Below are positions 1-12,568 of a DNA stretch of 64,000 nucleotides, one piece after another. Source of the DNA: Pyrocephalus nanus (Eukaryota > Chordata > Aves > Passeriformes > Tyrannidae). The stretch covers positions 9,005,001-9,069,000 of the forward strand of contig CM076279.1 of NCBI GenBank assembly GCA_038380795.1, in the 5' to 3' direction. Position 1 is the stretch's first letter; every line of letters begins with the position of its first letter. The notes beneath the pieces are model-generated. The model was given only the letters and a program-made list of their open reading frames with translations, made no database searches and was not told where the DNA came from. The translations under genes were made by a program, and so were the position numbers.

Positions 1-1469
1 ATATTTTAAAATGCAATTGCATGACCTGGATGGTGCAGGAGGTCAGGCTATCCTATCTGAAGAGATAAGAATCTGTGAGTCTGAACCCAGACACAGTCTC
101 TTGATTCCAAGTCCTGCATTTAAACTTCATCTGGACTTGAATTCCACCCCCCCTCCCCTTTATTCTGTCTGCTCAAAGAAGCAGGAGGGATTTTCTAAGG
201 CAGTAATTTGGACAGTTTAATGCAGTCTTTACATCTAGGGGGATTTTGGCAGAGATGCTGAAGAGCTTGAACCTTCCCTTTGGGCTCTCTAGGACGGTTC
301 TTCATCATCCCAGATCACAGGTAGTTGTTAAAGAAGTCCCAGTTTTATGTATTTAACCAGAGCTGGCCCCATGGTCAGAAGAGCTGCTGAGCAGTTGCAC
401 CTCGGGGAGCCAGGTATTCTCTCCCCATTTCCCTGTGGTTCCAGGAACACTTTTCTCCCCTGCTTGTAATTATGGGGATTTTGCTCATCTTTAGAGCTGA
501 ATTTATCTCAGTGCCATGTAGCTCTTGAGCTCTCTGGAGTTAATTAGTGGCACTGTGGAAGCTGAATCATGAAGTGCAATCATTAAGAGCGGAGCACAGG
601 TTAGAAAAAAGTCAGGCCAGCAGCGTTTCAGGCACCTCCTTTTTCCTGAGGTTCCACAGGCTCTTTCCCCAGTTTCACTTTTTAATGGCACATTGTAATG
701 ACTGGTGTCTCAGCCACAGGGACTGGATGCAGTTGCCAAGAAAAACTGGCAAAACAGAAGGTGGAAGAGGTCCATTAATTGGCTCCAAGTACCAGTTTCT
801 CTAGAGGGGCTTTTCTTACCAGAGAGAAACTGTTCAGCACTGCAGGAGCAGCTCGTACCTGCAGAGCAAATGGCTTTCCTGAGTCTGAAGACATCTACAG
901 ACCATGGTAATAATACAGCAGAAATATCAGAGTTTGATTTTAGGGGACACCTGAGAGTGCAGAGGAATTGCTCTTTATTAAAAAGGCCAGACCAGAGTCT
1001 CTCGTGGTGCATATCGAATACGGGAATATGGAATTCTTTCACAAGGATCCTTTGCTGGAGAGGGGAGGAGGGGGGTGGGTGGAGAAGAGGAGGAGACAGG
1101 GAAGGAATTTAACCCTTAAGGATCTTCCTTGACAACCTTGCTTTGCAAAGAAGTCTTTGCTGTGGGAGCATCTCCTCCCTGTGAGTGTTTTGCTCTGTCC
1201 ATAGAGAGCAGCTGGCATGAGCTTGTGGGAGAGCTGGTTGTGTCTCTCCTGTTTCACTCTGTTAAAGCAGATCCACCTGTGTCTCCTGGGCAGGAGGGAG
1301 AACACACAGCGAAGCCTTTGCATGACCTCTCTAGGCTCAGTCAGACAAACCCAAGCAGACTGTTTTGTTGTGTGTCATCTGCTTAGTGCTCTGCTCAGAA
1401 GCACCCTCAGCTTTGGGGTTGCATCTGACAGAGGATTAACAAAGCATTTGGGTTTGCTTCATGAAGACC
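1..1469. other. Unique non-coding DNA, no gene seen
   Basis: I recognise no exon, RNA gene or repeat family here. Reading frames are short and lie on both strands. The only compositional oddity is a purine-rich, G-rich patch at about 1053-1108 with runs of three to six G. It falls short of four separated G3 runs, so it is not a textbook G-quadruplex. Confidence 0.5.
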
Positions 1470-1520
1470 ATGAAATTGTTTAGGTTGGAAAAGACTTTTA
1501 AGATCATTGAGACCAACTGT
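1470..1520 (-). mobile_element. CR1 LINE fragment, 3' end
   Basis: The plus strand reads as the reverse complement of the avian CR1 3' tail: a 'taggttggaaaagac' block followed by 'agatcattgagaccaac', which matches the conserved end of CR1 just before its terminal octamers. The element is therefore in minus orientation. Only about 50 bases are readable. Downstream sequence to about 1700 does not clearly continue the element. It is a short, diverged and inactive relic. Confidence 0.6.
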
Positions 1521-3599
1521 GGGTCAATGCATCCTCATTTTTTGTTGTTGGATGGTACCATTGTAGGACAAGAATTTGAGAGTTGGTTAAATCAGTGTCT
1601 TCTGTGCCATGAGCAGGACAGAAGAGACTGCAGAGCAGCAGGAGTGGGACAACCTGCCCCAGACAGTTTTCTCCTGACCTCACTAGCTGGGAGCTGGCCC
1701 AGCCCTCACATGTGATGCTGAAAGACACTTAATGAGTGCAGACAAGCAGTTATGCTGGACCTTTGAAGGCTGTGGGTCTCTCCAGGACTGTTCACTGACT
1801 CCTGGCATTCCTAACTGCCTTTATTCTCCAAGAGGCCTTTGCTGCTTCCCTGCAACCCAACACACTCTGTACTGAGACCTCAGAGTCATTATGGACTTTG
1901 GTATTTGTGTAGGGGGAGCCTCCAGACCTGGGTTTGGGGAGGCTTTGGAGCGTTCACCTGCTGCCTGCTGTGAAGTGTTTGCTGCCTGGAATGATTGCTC
2001 TGGGAATGGCTCTGTCTGCTCCCTGTGCTGCTGTTCTGAAGCCTTGGATAAGCTCCATGGCACTGGCTTTTGGTCCTTTGTTTTTCTGGGGCTGGACAAA
2101 GAGCACAGCACAAGGCTGATGCAGCGAGCTGTGTGTTCTGACCCAGAATTGGTGCAGCCATAGGTCCAAGGGGAGCTGGAAAGAGCTGAAGGCAGCAGTG
2201 GGTTTTTTTCAATTATAAAAGATGCCTTGAGGTCCTTGGGCAAATCTTCCCCCTGTGTCCTGCTGCCACTGATACAGAGGATCCCAGAGTGTGCCACAGC
2301 CACCACGAGTGGCCTGTCTGGAGCATCCTCATGGCTTATTCCACCTTCAGTTGGGCCTCTGCTAATTGTCCTGTTCCTGCCAGGTTGTCACCTCCTCTGT
2401 GCCACTGCAGCCCAGGAGAGTGGCCAGCTGAGGCAGCAGATGGTCTTAAACCCCTTCTGGGACAACTTGCCCTCCTTTGGTGTTTTTAGGCAATGTCTGG
2501 GTCACAGACAGTGGTGAGTCCATCGTGAGAGAGGATTGCTGGGACTGCCTGATCCAGCAGCAGCAGAAGGTTCCACTTGTGTTGCCTGCTGCAGCTTTTA
2601 CTGCTCTGAATCTCTGACCTTCTTCACACAGGAGATAAAACTTTTATTTCCTCTTTTGGCCCCAGTATCTTCATTTTCCTTCAATCTGTGCATGACATCC
2701 CTTATCAATTTTGTGGAATTCCTTACTGCTGACTCACATTCATTGCCATTACTATTTTCTGTTTTCCAGGGAGAAGAATTTCCCATTTATTTGCTGCTTT
2801 ATGAATTGGCTTTTGCTTGTCCTCCAAGCCAGAGCAGCTTTTTAGCCAGCTCAGCCTTTTTGCTTTTCCATGGGGTTGTGGTTCCTCTGCACAGGGAGGA
2901 AAATGGTCTTGAACAGTTCCCAATTATCATTCACAGATTCCTGCTCAAATTCTTTCTTCCAATTGTTTTGCTTTGTAATTATTTTCAGCTTTGTTAAGCT
3001 GGCATTGGAAATCATCAAGTAGATACATTACTCGTTTGGACTTTATTCTATTTGCACATAACAAATGTAATCAAATCAGTCTCTTGTACCTAAGCTGCTC
3101 CTATATTTTTACATTCTGTCATCAGTTCCCCTTGATCTGTAAAAATGAGGTCTAATATAGAATTTCTTCTATGTTAGATGCGATTGTTTTTGTGTCTGGA
3201 TATTTTCAAGTGTAATTTTAGGAATTCCGAGCACATTTTTAGTATTTGCAGCACAAGGCTCCAACATATGGCTTTCAAAATGAAATCCCCATAGAAATGC
3301 AGCTCTCTTTCTTGAGTGATATAATTATGTTTACAATAGCTCAGTGCTACATGAAAATGATAGTGTTGTTAGTAATACTGAACAGAATTTTGGAGAGTTC
3401 AATAAATATTTCTGTTCCTTACAGGGGAAAAAGGGAGATTGTGTGATCATGTCCTTTAACAATAAAACACCTTCTATATTGAATGAGTATTGTATAGCAG
3501 CTCTTAATTAGAGATAATAAATACCAGCAAGTTACAGCTATGTGGAAGAATTTCAGCTTTGTGCCATTATTTTTTAAGGGATAAACAAGGTGGCTCACA
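1521..3599. other. Unique non-coding DNA, no gene seen
   Basis: Nothing recognisable beyond the CR1 piece upstream. The first half is GC-moderate with many TGG/CTG-rich short words. From about 2600 the sequence becomes T-rich, which gives a hydrophobic-looking 153-codon frame at 2536-2997 (+) through Phe/Leu codons. I read that frame as a composition effect, not a membrane protein: it has no signal-peptide-like start context, no domain and no splice signals tying it to other exons. Confidence 0.45.
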
Positions 3600-4240
3600 T
3601 AACTACGGATTTTTTTGCCTGACATTAATCCTAGACAAAATAATGGAATTGCTGATAGGGCATGTAATTAGTAAAGAATTAAAGGGATTAATGTAAGTAG
3701 TGTCAATCAACACAGGCTTATAGAATATGGGTCTTGTCTAATTAGTTTTTTTTTTTTTTCAGGGAGATTACAAGTTGTGTTGATAAATGTAATAGTACTG
3801 ATGTGATAAACTTCTGGAAAGGCCTGAGGATCCTGGTCTGATCTCGTGGCTGACCCTGCTTTGAGGAGCAGGTTGGACTGTTCCAACCTGGAACACCCCG
3901 TGGTCCTGTGCAAGTGTTGCCTTTGGCTGTGAATGACCTCATACAAGACTGGGGTGATAGAAAACCAATTAGGCACCACTGCAAGGGATAAGAAACTGCT
4001 GCAGTCTCCAGTTTTAAGTGGGAATTCATCAGTGAGCAGACGTGCTTCTAATGGAGTCCTGGAGTTATCACAGATCTGTCTTGGTGGAGAGGTCAAAACC
4101 TGGAGAAGAGAGAACTGAAATAAAAGACCACCAGTGCAGAACGGTTCAGATCCCATCAGTAACCTGGATGAAAACAAGCAACCTGCTTTAATAGGATCCA
4201 TGGAGAGCTGGGCCATGTCCTGGGGACTGTTGAAATGCAA
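3600..4240 (+). mobile_element. Ancient CR1 LINE relic, reverse-transcriptase region of ORF2
   Basis: The plus strand is a decayed CR1 ORF2. The frame opening at 3764 reads EITSCVDKCNSTDVINFW, which matches the CR1 reverse-transcriptase block of the form EITSLVDKGN..DVIYLDF. Further on, 4017-4070 (NSSVSRRASNGVLELS) is a relic of the block before the GVPQGSVLGP motif, and 4154-4175 (ISNLDEN) corresponds to the FINDLEEN segment before the catalytic aspartates. Frames shift between these blocks, and the catalytic YADD segment is not recognisable. At about 3838-3895 a stretch resembling a CR1 3' tail interrupts the order, perhaps a nested second fragment. Faint similarity may continue to about 4690. 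The element is dead and old, and it explains the splice-acceptor-like T14-CAG at 3746-3762. Confidence 0.75.
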
Positions 4241-4330
4241 AAAAAAGATGTGTGGAGCTGTGGGGACCATCAGCCAAGCACAGACCCCTGTGTGGGAGTG
4301 TGACAGCGAAGGGAAATGTCAGATTTAAGT

Positions 4331-7300
4331 GTATAAAAAGAGGAATATTTGAGTCAGGGAGGAAGATGTGCTCCTCCTGCAGTTTCCAGTTGTGACTTAG
4401 GTAGTTCAAGGAAGATCTTGTCATCAACAATTGGAGAGAATTGAGAAAAAGGGCTTGTTGAATGATTGGAAAGCACATCCACCCACTGGAGGCAGTTTGC
4501 ATTGTCTGACAAAGAGGAAGGTGACAGAGAGGTTTGATCACTCTGATGGACAGGAACATGGATACAATAAAAAGGCTGACTTCAGTCCAGCAAACAAACA
4601 CAATAAAACCCAGCAGAGAGATACTGAAGGTACAGGAACCCAGACTGGACATAAACCATATTTCAGCAGTGAGAGCAATTAACCACTCACAACAGCACAC
4701 TGAGAAATATGAAGCTTTCTGTTTCATTGGAAATTTTTACATGTTTTTCTTTTCCTAAAATATCTGCTTAAGTTTTAGAAGGAATCAGTTCTGGGAAGTC
4801 TTATGGCTTGGGTTATCCAGGAGGTCAGAAGGGAAAAATCACAGTGGTCTTGTCTGGTTTTGTCATCGATTAGTCCAAGAACCTCTGACACAATGTGTGC
4901 TCCCAGCTCAGCTGCCTGTGTGTCACAGTCTAATGCAAGAAAGGGGTTCACAAAAATAGGCTGATCTAGGAGTCAATTAGGAGTTTTATTTATTTCTTAC
5001 CAGCTTAGATGAGGATTTCAGGAAAAAAACAACGAACCAGGGACTGAATTTTCTGAGAAACTTATTAAAGCATAGCAGTTACAGATTAATTCACTCAGCT
5101 CCTTATTGATTCCTTCCCCTGCTTGGAGACCAGAGGCACATCCAGGCAGACAAGTGGCTCTGCAGGCTGCTGTCATGGCTGTGTCTCCTGGGATGAGGAC
5201 ATCATGTAGGGGATATCTCTGGACTGTTTGTACAGCCACTTAACTCAGTTTAGAAACACGTGGAGGTAAATCAGCACAAATCCCACCGTTGTGGACATTT
5301 AAAAATCAAGTTACAGGTCTTAAATGACTTCAGGCTTTATCCTGCTGTGATCCTGCCTGTCACTGCAGGGCACTGGCAGCAGGAGGGACTCCCACACCGT
5401 GTCCCACCCTGGGGCTCCTGTCACTCTGTGCAGGTCTGTCCCCGTCACCCACACTGGCACCAGGAGGAGCTGATGCTTTCCACTGAGTGAGGACACACCT
5501 GGGACCAGATGGAATGTTCAGGAGGTGAATCAGGAGAGTTGAATCCCTCCTGAGACATGTTATGCTGCTGAGCCAGCCTGTCCCCCTAGTCCCCTAACGG
5601 GCCAGCACTCCTTTTCCCTTTCCACCCCATGTGGCTGTTAATTCGTGTCCTGGTTCAGCTTTGAAAGTCCCAAAATGTTTTTAAACTCCTCAATATTTTC
5701 AAGAATTCACCTAGACACTTGGAAACAGTAGGGAAAAAGAACAGGAGCATGTGAATGAATGTGATTAACGGGTCATGGTCATTCCCAGATCTTTCTCTTA
5801 AATATAATTACTTCATTACAACACATCCATGTTCCAGAACTTCTATAAACAAGGGTTGATGTATGTCTACTCGGACTCTTTAAAGTCCAGATCTTGGAGA
5901 GGAAAAAAAAAAAAAAGTGGAATGGAGAAAAATAGCAATTAGAGTTAAATGGTCAAATGGAGAGTTAATGTGTGGCGAGCAAAACTCCTTTTAGTGGAAA
6001 ATGTTTTTTATGTTAACTTTTGTAAGAAAACAGTTTTCCATACTTGTCAGGCTTGACAGTTAAAGTTAATGGTGTTAGAAAACAGAGTACTGAAAAATGT
6101 TCCCTTCGGTGTGAAAGATTTATTCAATGAGAGTTTGCTTGAAAAGTTATTTTGGCTAAAGGTGCTGGCTTTTGCCTAATGCTTGGAACAAAGGTCCTTG
6201 CTGTGTTACCAGGATGGGGACAGCCCCGAATTCATGATTTCCCAATTAAGATGACATGACCTATTTTCTTTTATTGTTGACCTATTGTTGACCCCTTTTT
6301 AAAAAGAAAGCCACCCTTTAAATGTCTTTTTCTTTTTCTTTTTTTTTTTTTTTTTTTTTCCCCCCCTCCCCTTCTGGAAAAGCACAAAGAGCAAATGCTG
6401 ATCTCACCCTTGCCTGGAGTAAAGCTGGGAACGTGCTGGGATGCTCAGAGGCAGAATTTGGGAGTTAATCTGCACTGAAAGGGGACTGAAAAGTGAGTTG
6501 AACTATTTCAACCCATTACATGCTATTTAACAAGGTAGTTACGGCCTGAAATTTCCCATGTCATATTTGTATGGCTGGAGGAGCAGCGCTGGCTCCCCCT
6601 GGGCTGTGGAGGTTTGTAAAGGAGCTGAGTGACAGCAGGAGCATGGCTGGGTGTTTTGGGGCTCTTTTCTGGCTGAACTGGCTGCCTGGAAACATATTGG
6701 GGAGGGAAGGGGCTTTTCACAACTGCCCATTTCTCCTACAGACACAAACCCACTTGAACTGACAACCTATTTGCTCTTTACTCACCCCAGTACCTTAAAA
6801 AAATTGATGCCTCTGATCCACAGTGGGTAGAAGTTGAGGGCAGTTTCTCTCTTAACATCAAAGGGTTTTGTCTCTTGAAGTATTCACTGGATTTTCATCT
6901 CCTTATGACATTGATAAAGTAGGTATCCCTTGACTCTCTGGTTTCCTGGAATCAGGCTGTGGGGCCATACTGAGGTTTTTGTTCTGACTGTGGCTCATGT
7001 TCCTCTAAAGCAAAGGCTCGTGAATGGACTCTTGAAATCTGTCTGCCCATAGTCCACTTTTTCACCCTCCTAATTTAGTGCTATTTTTTATCATCTGGAC
7101 CTCTCAAAAATATCTGAATTCTATTGAGAATCCCTGTGAATATGGAGTTGGTATAGGTTGGCAGAGCTCCACTGGCCTCCACGAAAAGCTGGTTGGCATC
7201 ATTTGGGAATCTGTTCTGGTGCTTAGAATAAATTCATCAAGGCTTAATCCAAAGAGGCAGAAATTAAAGTCAAAAGTGTTAAAGCTCTGGTTTGGAGCCC

Positions 7301-9798
7301 ACCCATGTCAGAGATTGCATTTTCCTGAGCTCATATTGAGCAAGACTACATTGCATGGCTTTTTCAGAAGAAAGCCCAAGACATCCTGAGGCTTCTGTTC
7401 TCCCTAAGCACACCAATGTGCAGGTGCTGTGTTTAATACCCAAGTTTGGAACTGCTGCTCCTTCCAGCTCTCTCATTTGCCTTATCCTGTTTGGATCCTG
7501 GAGATTCTGGATGCAAACAGGAAACTGTTCATGGAGTCCTCACTAAACATGTGAGAATACAATGTGTGCCTGGCTTAAAGTTCTCCCGGTGATGCTTTTA
7601 CTCCTGCAGTAAATCAAACCCTGAGCGATGCCTTCATGACCCTGGTGATGTGGGGGCTGAGGGGAAGCAGGAGCTGGAAGCTTTTGGACATGTGGAGTCT
7701 CAGGGTGGGTGTTTTCTTCTATAGTGAGGGGTCTGTAAGGCAGAGCTGGAGCCTCTCACCCTCCTCCAGCTACACCTCTCTGGACAGGACACAGTGCAGT
7801 GATGTTGCTCAGATGGATTCTGGGATCAGCACCAGTGCAGAAGCAGATTAGACCTAGGGAAGAATGTTGATTATGTCCCCCCTCACATCTGTCCAAGAGG
7901 GGCTTTGTAAATGTTACAACTGAGTCAGATTTCCCTGGCCTTGGAGATGGATGTGTTTATCCTGGAGAAAATTCCACATTCCTCACTTTGTGAATTCTGA
8001 GAACCCATATTTACCAGTGCAAGGGGCTGGGGAGAGCAGGGAGGTGGCAGGATCCACATGGATAAAGTCATTAATTACTACTTTGACATATGTTTCTTGA
8101 AGACTGGTGGAAGATTTTCAGATGGACGAGGATTTGAGCGAAAACGTTCACCACATGGTTCCCAGAATGATTCCTAAATCCAGCTTTAGGTCCTGTATTA
8201 AAAGAAGCCTGAAATCTGCTGGCACTGAAGAACTGCACCTTTGGATTGCAAGTGCTGCTGGTGCAGAGAGCCTGAATGCCCAGAGATGGAGTCAGAGCCC
8301 AACTTTGGGCTCTTGTGGTTCAAACCCAGGCACCAGAGGACTGTTGTCTGCAAACAACTTTGCTCATGGATGTTTTCAGTGGGATGGAAATTTTCTGTGA
8401 AGATTGATTTCAGGTTGCCCTCCTACTCCTCCTCTGTGCCAGTAGCTCTGAGGACAAATATAACTAACCCCAAAAATGACTTCCTTGCCCATACAGAGCT
8501 TCCTGTTTAGTTCAATTTATGAATATGGATTTGGACTGACCATCATTGTGCCTGACTGGGTTCAGAGCCATCTGAACATCTTATGTTAGTATTCCATGTG
8601 CTGCCTCTTCAGCCAGACTTCAGATGGTCATTCTGGCAGGAGAAGGGCAGGTCCTCAGCTACATGGTAGTAACAAATGGATTTTTAAATGGAAGGAAATG
8701 ACATTGTTACCTGTTTGGAAGCAATGCTGCAGTACCCTGTGTGGAAAAGAAGAAGGTACCCAATGTGTTTAGCTTTATTATTATTAAAACCCATCATCTT
8801 CTGTTGAAAGTAGAGGTGGCCTTCAAGAGTCCAAACTGCAGGGAATTTAGCTTTCTTTCCCCCCTAGAAATATGTTTGCTTTTAATGACATTTTCATCTA
8901 TAAAAGCTAAAAATAACATGCCTCGTCAAGTTCAAAGCACTCTGGGACACAGTTTGCTCTTTCTGGCTGAAAAGTTTAACTTTTCCCCGGAGAGGATCAT
9001 GTTTTCTGTTGGGTTTGGTGTTTTGTCTGCCTGCCTGCTGCAGTTTTGCGTGGCTGTGGAAAACAGTGGGGACCTTTGAAGCACCATTCACAAACCTGGG
9101 ACTTCGGAGGGGCTGATGTCTCATTCCTGAGTGGAGAGAAGTTGTTGTTGTCTCCTCCCTTTGTCAGGAGGAGAGTGAATGATGCCAGCACAGTTGATAG
9201 GAGTATTCAAGCCAATCCTGGCAGTTCTTGTCGAACCTTTTGGTTTCATCAGAAAGTGATTTTGTTTGCAAAACAAAGTCGGGATGTGAGCACGAGGCTG
9301 GGCTGGACACAGCCCAGGAGTGACGTGGGAGACAGAGGATGTTCAAGTGCTGGGTGGGAGATTGAGTGGAAAACTGGAGACTTGGGGAAAAGATGATTAA
9401 TGGAGGCTGTGTTGGGTCCTACTGAGAGCAGCAAAAGCTGAGCTGGGCTGCAGAAAGGACTCAGGTTGCAGAGCAGGAGGGTGGCAGGGTCTCTGTGGGT
9501 GTGGAGGTGGGGAGAGCTGAGTTTTTGTGTTCACAGGGGGTGAGAAGGTCAATAGCAAGGGAAGGGCTGGGCCACACTGACCTGCTGCCACCTCCTGCCT
9601 TGGGAAAGGCTGAAAGCTTGGAAAAAAGCAGTGACATCTGAGAATGAAATGTTGAGAAAGGCCAGTAATAAGTTTTGCTCCAGCATTACCCATGTAATAT
9701 TTCCAAGTAGGAGAGACCCACTGTGCTTCATACTGTGCAGGTAGTGGAGAGACATCACCTGTCTTGAAAAGCTGACAGGCTAAATGGACCTGAAATCA
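4331..9798. other. Unique non-coding DNA, no gene seen
   Basis: No gene or clear interspersed repeat. It contains an A14 run at 5903-5916, a long pyrimidine tract (listed separately) and an AT-rich section at 5650-6300 with few reading frames. From 4331 to about 4690 there may be a further decayed CR1 tail. Everything else reads as ordinary intron or intergenic sequence. Confidence 0.45.
6325..6375 (+). repeat. Polypyrimidine tract with T21 and C7 runs
   Basis: Fifty-one consecutive pyrimidines: a TCTTTTTC-type start, T21 at 6339-6359, C7 at 6360-6366, then mixed C/T. On the minus strand it is a purine tract. It is a simple low-complexity sequence. Tracts of this kind can form triplex DNA in vitro, but nothing here shows that this one does. 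Confidence 0.85.
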
Positions 9799-9933
9799 TC
9801 ATAGAATCACAAAATGATTTGGGTTGGAGGGATCTTTAAAGATTATCTTGTTCTACACCCCTGCCGTGGGCAGGGGCACCTTCCACTAGGCTGGGTTGTT
9901 CAAAGCCCCATCCAGCCTGGCCTTGACCACTCC
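9799..9933 (-). mobile_element. CR1 LINE fragment, 3' end
   Basis: The plus strand begins with the inverted terminal-octamer signature 'atagaatcac' and continues with 'gatttgggttggagggatc', 'ccctgccgtgggcaggggca' and 'ccatccagcctggccttgac'. These are, in order, the last ~135 bases of avian CR1 read on the opposite strand. The sense strand of the element is therefore minus and its 3' end lies at 9799. Divergence is modest, so it is a fairly typical 5'-truncated avian CR1. Confidence 0.93.
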
Positions 9934-10799
9934 ATAATGCTCATTAATTCACTGAGTAGGTGTTTTGGAGTGGCTGCAGCCACTTGGGATCCCAGCTTAG
10001 CTCATGCAGTGTGGCTCTGCTCTGGGAGCTGATGTGTTTTGTGCTGAGGTGTGACTGTGGCACTGCACTCTCCTTAGTCTCTACTCAGAGCTTTGTCACA
10101 TACACCTGGGCTCACATTGAACCAGATCAGATTCTCTCCCTCATTTACTGAGATGATTTGAGTTGTCTCCACTTTCTACTCTCTTACTGAATGTTTTAAG
10201 ACAGTTTCAGATGTAGTTCAGTGTAGGTTACCTGTCTTATGAAGAGCAGTAAAAGGAGCTGGGTTATTACCCCCAGGGGAAATCTCAGCCCTTCCCTTTT
10301 TATTGCAACAACTGGATATGCTCTTAGAATGTTAAGATGTATTTTATGTAATTTAAAGTGAAATAATAATCATAGTGGGGTGGTTTTGCTATTGATGAAC
10401 TCCACAGTATTTTCTCCATTCTCCTGGTGTGTTCCTGCTCCGATGAGGAAAACCTTTCCCAGTGCTGCTCCACAGCAGTGAGATTTAGGCTGATCTGCTG
10501 ATCTGTTTGAGGCTGCACATGGTGATTAGGCAGAGAAAAATTTAAAAATCATCATCAGGAGTGTTTTATGAGAGGCACCTGCAACATAACAGTTAGTTGG
10601 TGATGGCACTGCAGGACATCTTTGCCTCCTTAATCAGGCACTTGTTTGCCCAGGGAACCCTGTGCCCCTTTCCGAGTTTCTGAAAGATTGTGCAGGGGGT
10701 TGAAATGTTTTTGCAGCTGATCCATCTGAAATCCCATCAGGTTAAAGGAAAAGAAAAGCCACGTTTGTTGGATTATGGTTTCCAGATCCTTCAAATTCT

Positions 10800-10960
10800 G
10801 GAGCGGGCAGGGAGGGGATTGGAGAGGGAATCACGACTGGAGCAATTAATCTCGCTGCAGCTTGGACGACCCTCGTCACAGGCTGACAGTGATTTATGAA
10901 CGAGGCTTTAATATTTTTCTACTCTGTCTCGAGCAGGAGCAGAGTTAGATCTGCCCCAGT
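10800..10960. other. CpG-retaining block, possible conserved non-coding element
   Basis: Within about 160 bases there are seven or so CpG sites (for example gagcggg, tcacgac, ctcgctg, gacgacc, ctcgtca, aacgagg, ctcgagc) next to TAAT-type words (caattaatct, tttaatattt). Scattered CpGs in AT-rich, non-island avian DNA often mark sequence under constraint. This is an inference from composition only. Confidence 0.25.
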
Positions 10961-11493
10961 GTAAGCTGGCACTGTTCCACGGGAGTTGATGGTCTACCAG
11001 CTTTTCTGAGGGCAGTTCGTTGCCTCCCGTCATCGCTGGGAGACGTGAGTAACGATGCTCGTCCTCCGTCCTGCCTGCAGCAGGGATGTTTAATTTAAGG
11101 TGTGCAGCAAAGTCTAGAGCTGTTCTCACCACTGCCTGCCCCATGAGCAAGTGACTGTGCTGAAAATGGGGAGGTTCCTCTGGTGAATTCCTGGTTCAGC
11201 CGTGGATTACAACAGGTCGAGCCGTACAAAGCCACGGCTGTTCCTGGTGACACGAGGTCCTTCCCAGCCCTCTCTGCCTGGCATTGAATGACTTCCACAG
11301 CCTTTTGCCAGATGGAAGGAGCTGGGGAAGGAAATCCCCCTTTCAGGCTGCTTCCTCCCACCTGCACAGGCACTTTTGTCACAGCTCAGCTCTGTAAATC
11401 AAAATATTTGCTGTACTCTTGGCCCATAATTCATGTTATCTTCAGCCAACACGGGGCTGTAGAAGCTTGGAGGTGGTGTTGGTGCCCATCAGT

Positions 11494-11550
11494 GATATAC
11501 TCAATAGTCTTAAAGGCCTTTTCTAACCTGAATGATGCTTGGTTCTATAG
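11494..11550 (+). mobile_element. CR1 LINE fragment, extreme 3' tail
   Basis: Reads 'gatatactcaatagtctt' then 'aaaggccttttctaacctga' and ends with 'ggttctatag', a diverged form of the CR1 3' end (ACTCGATGATCTTAAAGGTCTTTTCCAACC... followed by the octamer). Orientation is plus. Only the last ~55 bases are preserved, so age and subfamily cannot be judged. Confidence 0.7.
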
Positions 11551-12550
11551 AGAGGAGATGCCAGAGCTCCCAAACCCACCATGTGGACCTCAGGCTCTGG
11601 TTTTCTGGTGCCAGAAAAGGGGTTGATAAGGTAAGTCAGACCTCCTTTACATGTAATTTGGATGCATGCAGTCATTCCAGAGGTTTTTTAAAAAATGAAA
11701 GAACTCAAATCTCCTTTTTCACCCTGTTCAGAGTGAATTTTGCTCAGTTCAGTTTGGACAGGAACTTGTTCGTGGTGTTGAGGGTTAATGTCTTGATGTG
11801 AGACTGAGGAATAGAGCTGGGTCTCTTAATTCACCTTTAAATTCAGATGCTTTAGAAATTTCACCAGTTCAGACCATCACAGCTGCTGGTGGGGCACTGC
11901 CTGGTCTAATTTCACCTTTCTCAGCCATTTTGAAGCTCAGGATTGCTGAAGTTTTCTGCTGAAATGCAAATAGTGTCTTTGCCTCTAATCTCCTCCATTC
12001 CCTGAAGCTGCCCTTGTCTCCATCTTTCATCCAAATCCAGACAGAGGCTTCCACAAGGTCTTAAGCAGCCTTAGAACATTTCCCCAGATGATTTTCATTT
12101 CCTCTTGCCCTGCCCTTCTCCAATCCAGCTTGGAGCTGGGGTTTCCAAATGCCTTGAGGGAAGGCTATTCTTGTGGTTTTGCTACAAGCTTCAGGGAAAG
12201 TCATACAGAACATTTCTCGAGGGCCAAGATTTGGGGGGATTTTCAGTTTTGTTTTGCAGATCTTGCAGCTTTGCACAAGTTTACATCAAAATGCAGATGC
12301 TGAATTGAACTTTTTGATGATTTCCTGTCACTAATAATATATTTGGGCATCAAACTTTGGGGCTAATGGGTTTTTTTTGTGGGTCAAACCCCCTTTGTGT
12401 CAGCTCTGGTGCAGGGCAATGTCCCATCAAAGCCCAAGGACAGATGTCATTCAGAGGAGAAAAGTCGGTCCTGGCCACTCTCAGAAGACCTAACCACAGC
12501 TAAGCCTGTTGTAACTTTCCTGCCAAAACTTTTCTTTCATTAAAATAGTT

Positions 12551-12568
12551 AAAAAAAAAAAAAAAAAA
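12551..12568 (+). repeat. A18 homopolymer
   Basis: Eighteen consecutive A. An ATTAAA hexamer lies about 12 bases upstream, which could be a weak polyadenylation-signal variant. No gene-like or processed-transcript-like sequence is evident upstream and no flanking duplication was found, so I treat it as a simple repeat. Confidence 0.85.

Noticed and set aside
1053..1108. G-quadruplex candidate
   Set aside because: Only three separable G3 runs are followed by a GG, so it lacks the usual four.
2536..2997. Hydrophobic 153-codon frame that could pass for a membrane protein
   Set aside because: Local T-richness gives Phe/Leu codons in any frame. No signal-peptide start, loops or conserved residues can be seen.
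3746..3830. Strong splice-acceptor-like T14-CAG followed by a readable frame, as if an exon began there
   Set aside because: The frame after it matches the CR1 reverse transcriptase and the upstream sequence continues the same LINE, so it is repeat sequence, not a gene exon.
3707..4270. 187-codon minus-strand frame
   Set aside because: It lies antisense to the CR1 relic.
5266..5290. Possible second copy of the 58.7-kb palindrome (word GTAAATCAGCACAA)
   Set aside because: Only about 14 bases agree and the other half is missing, so chance is sufficient.
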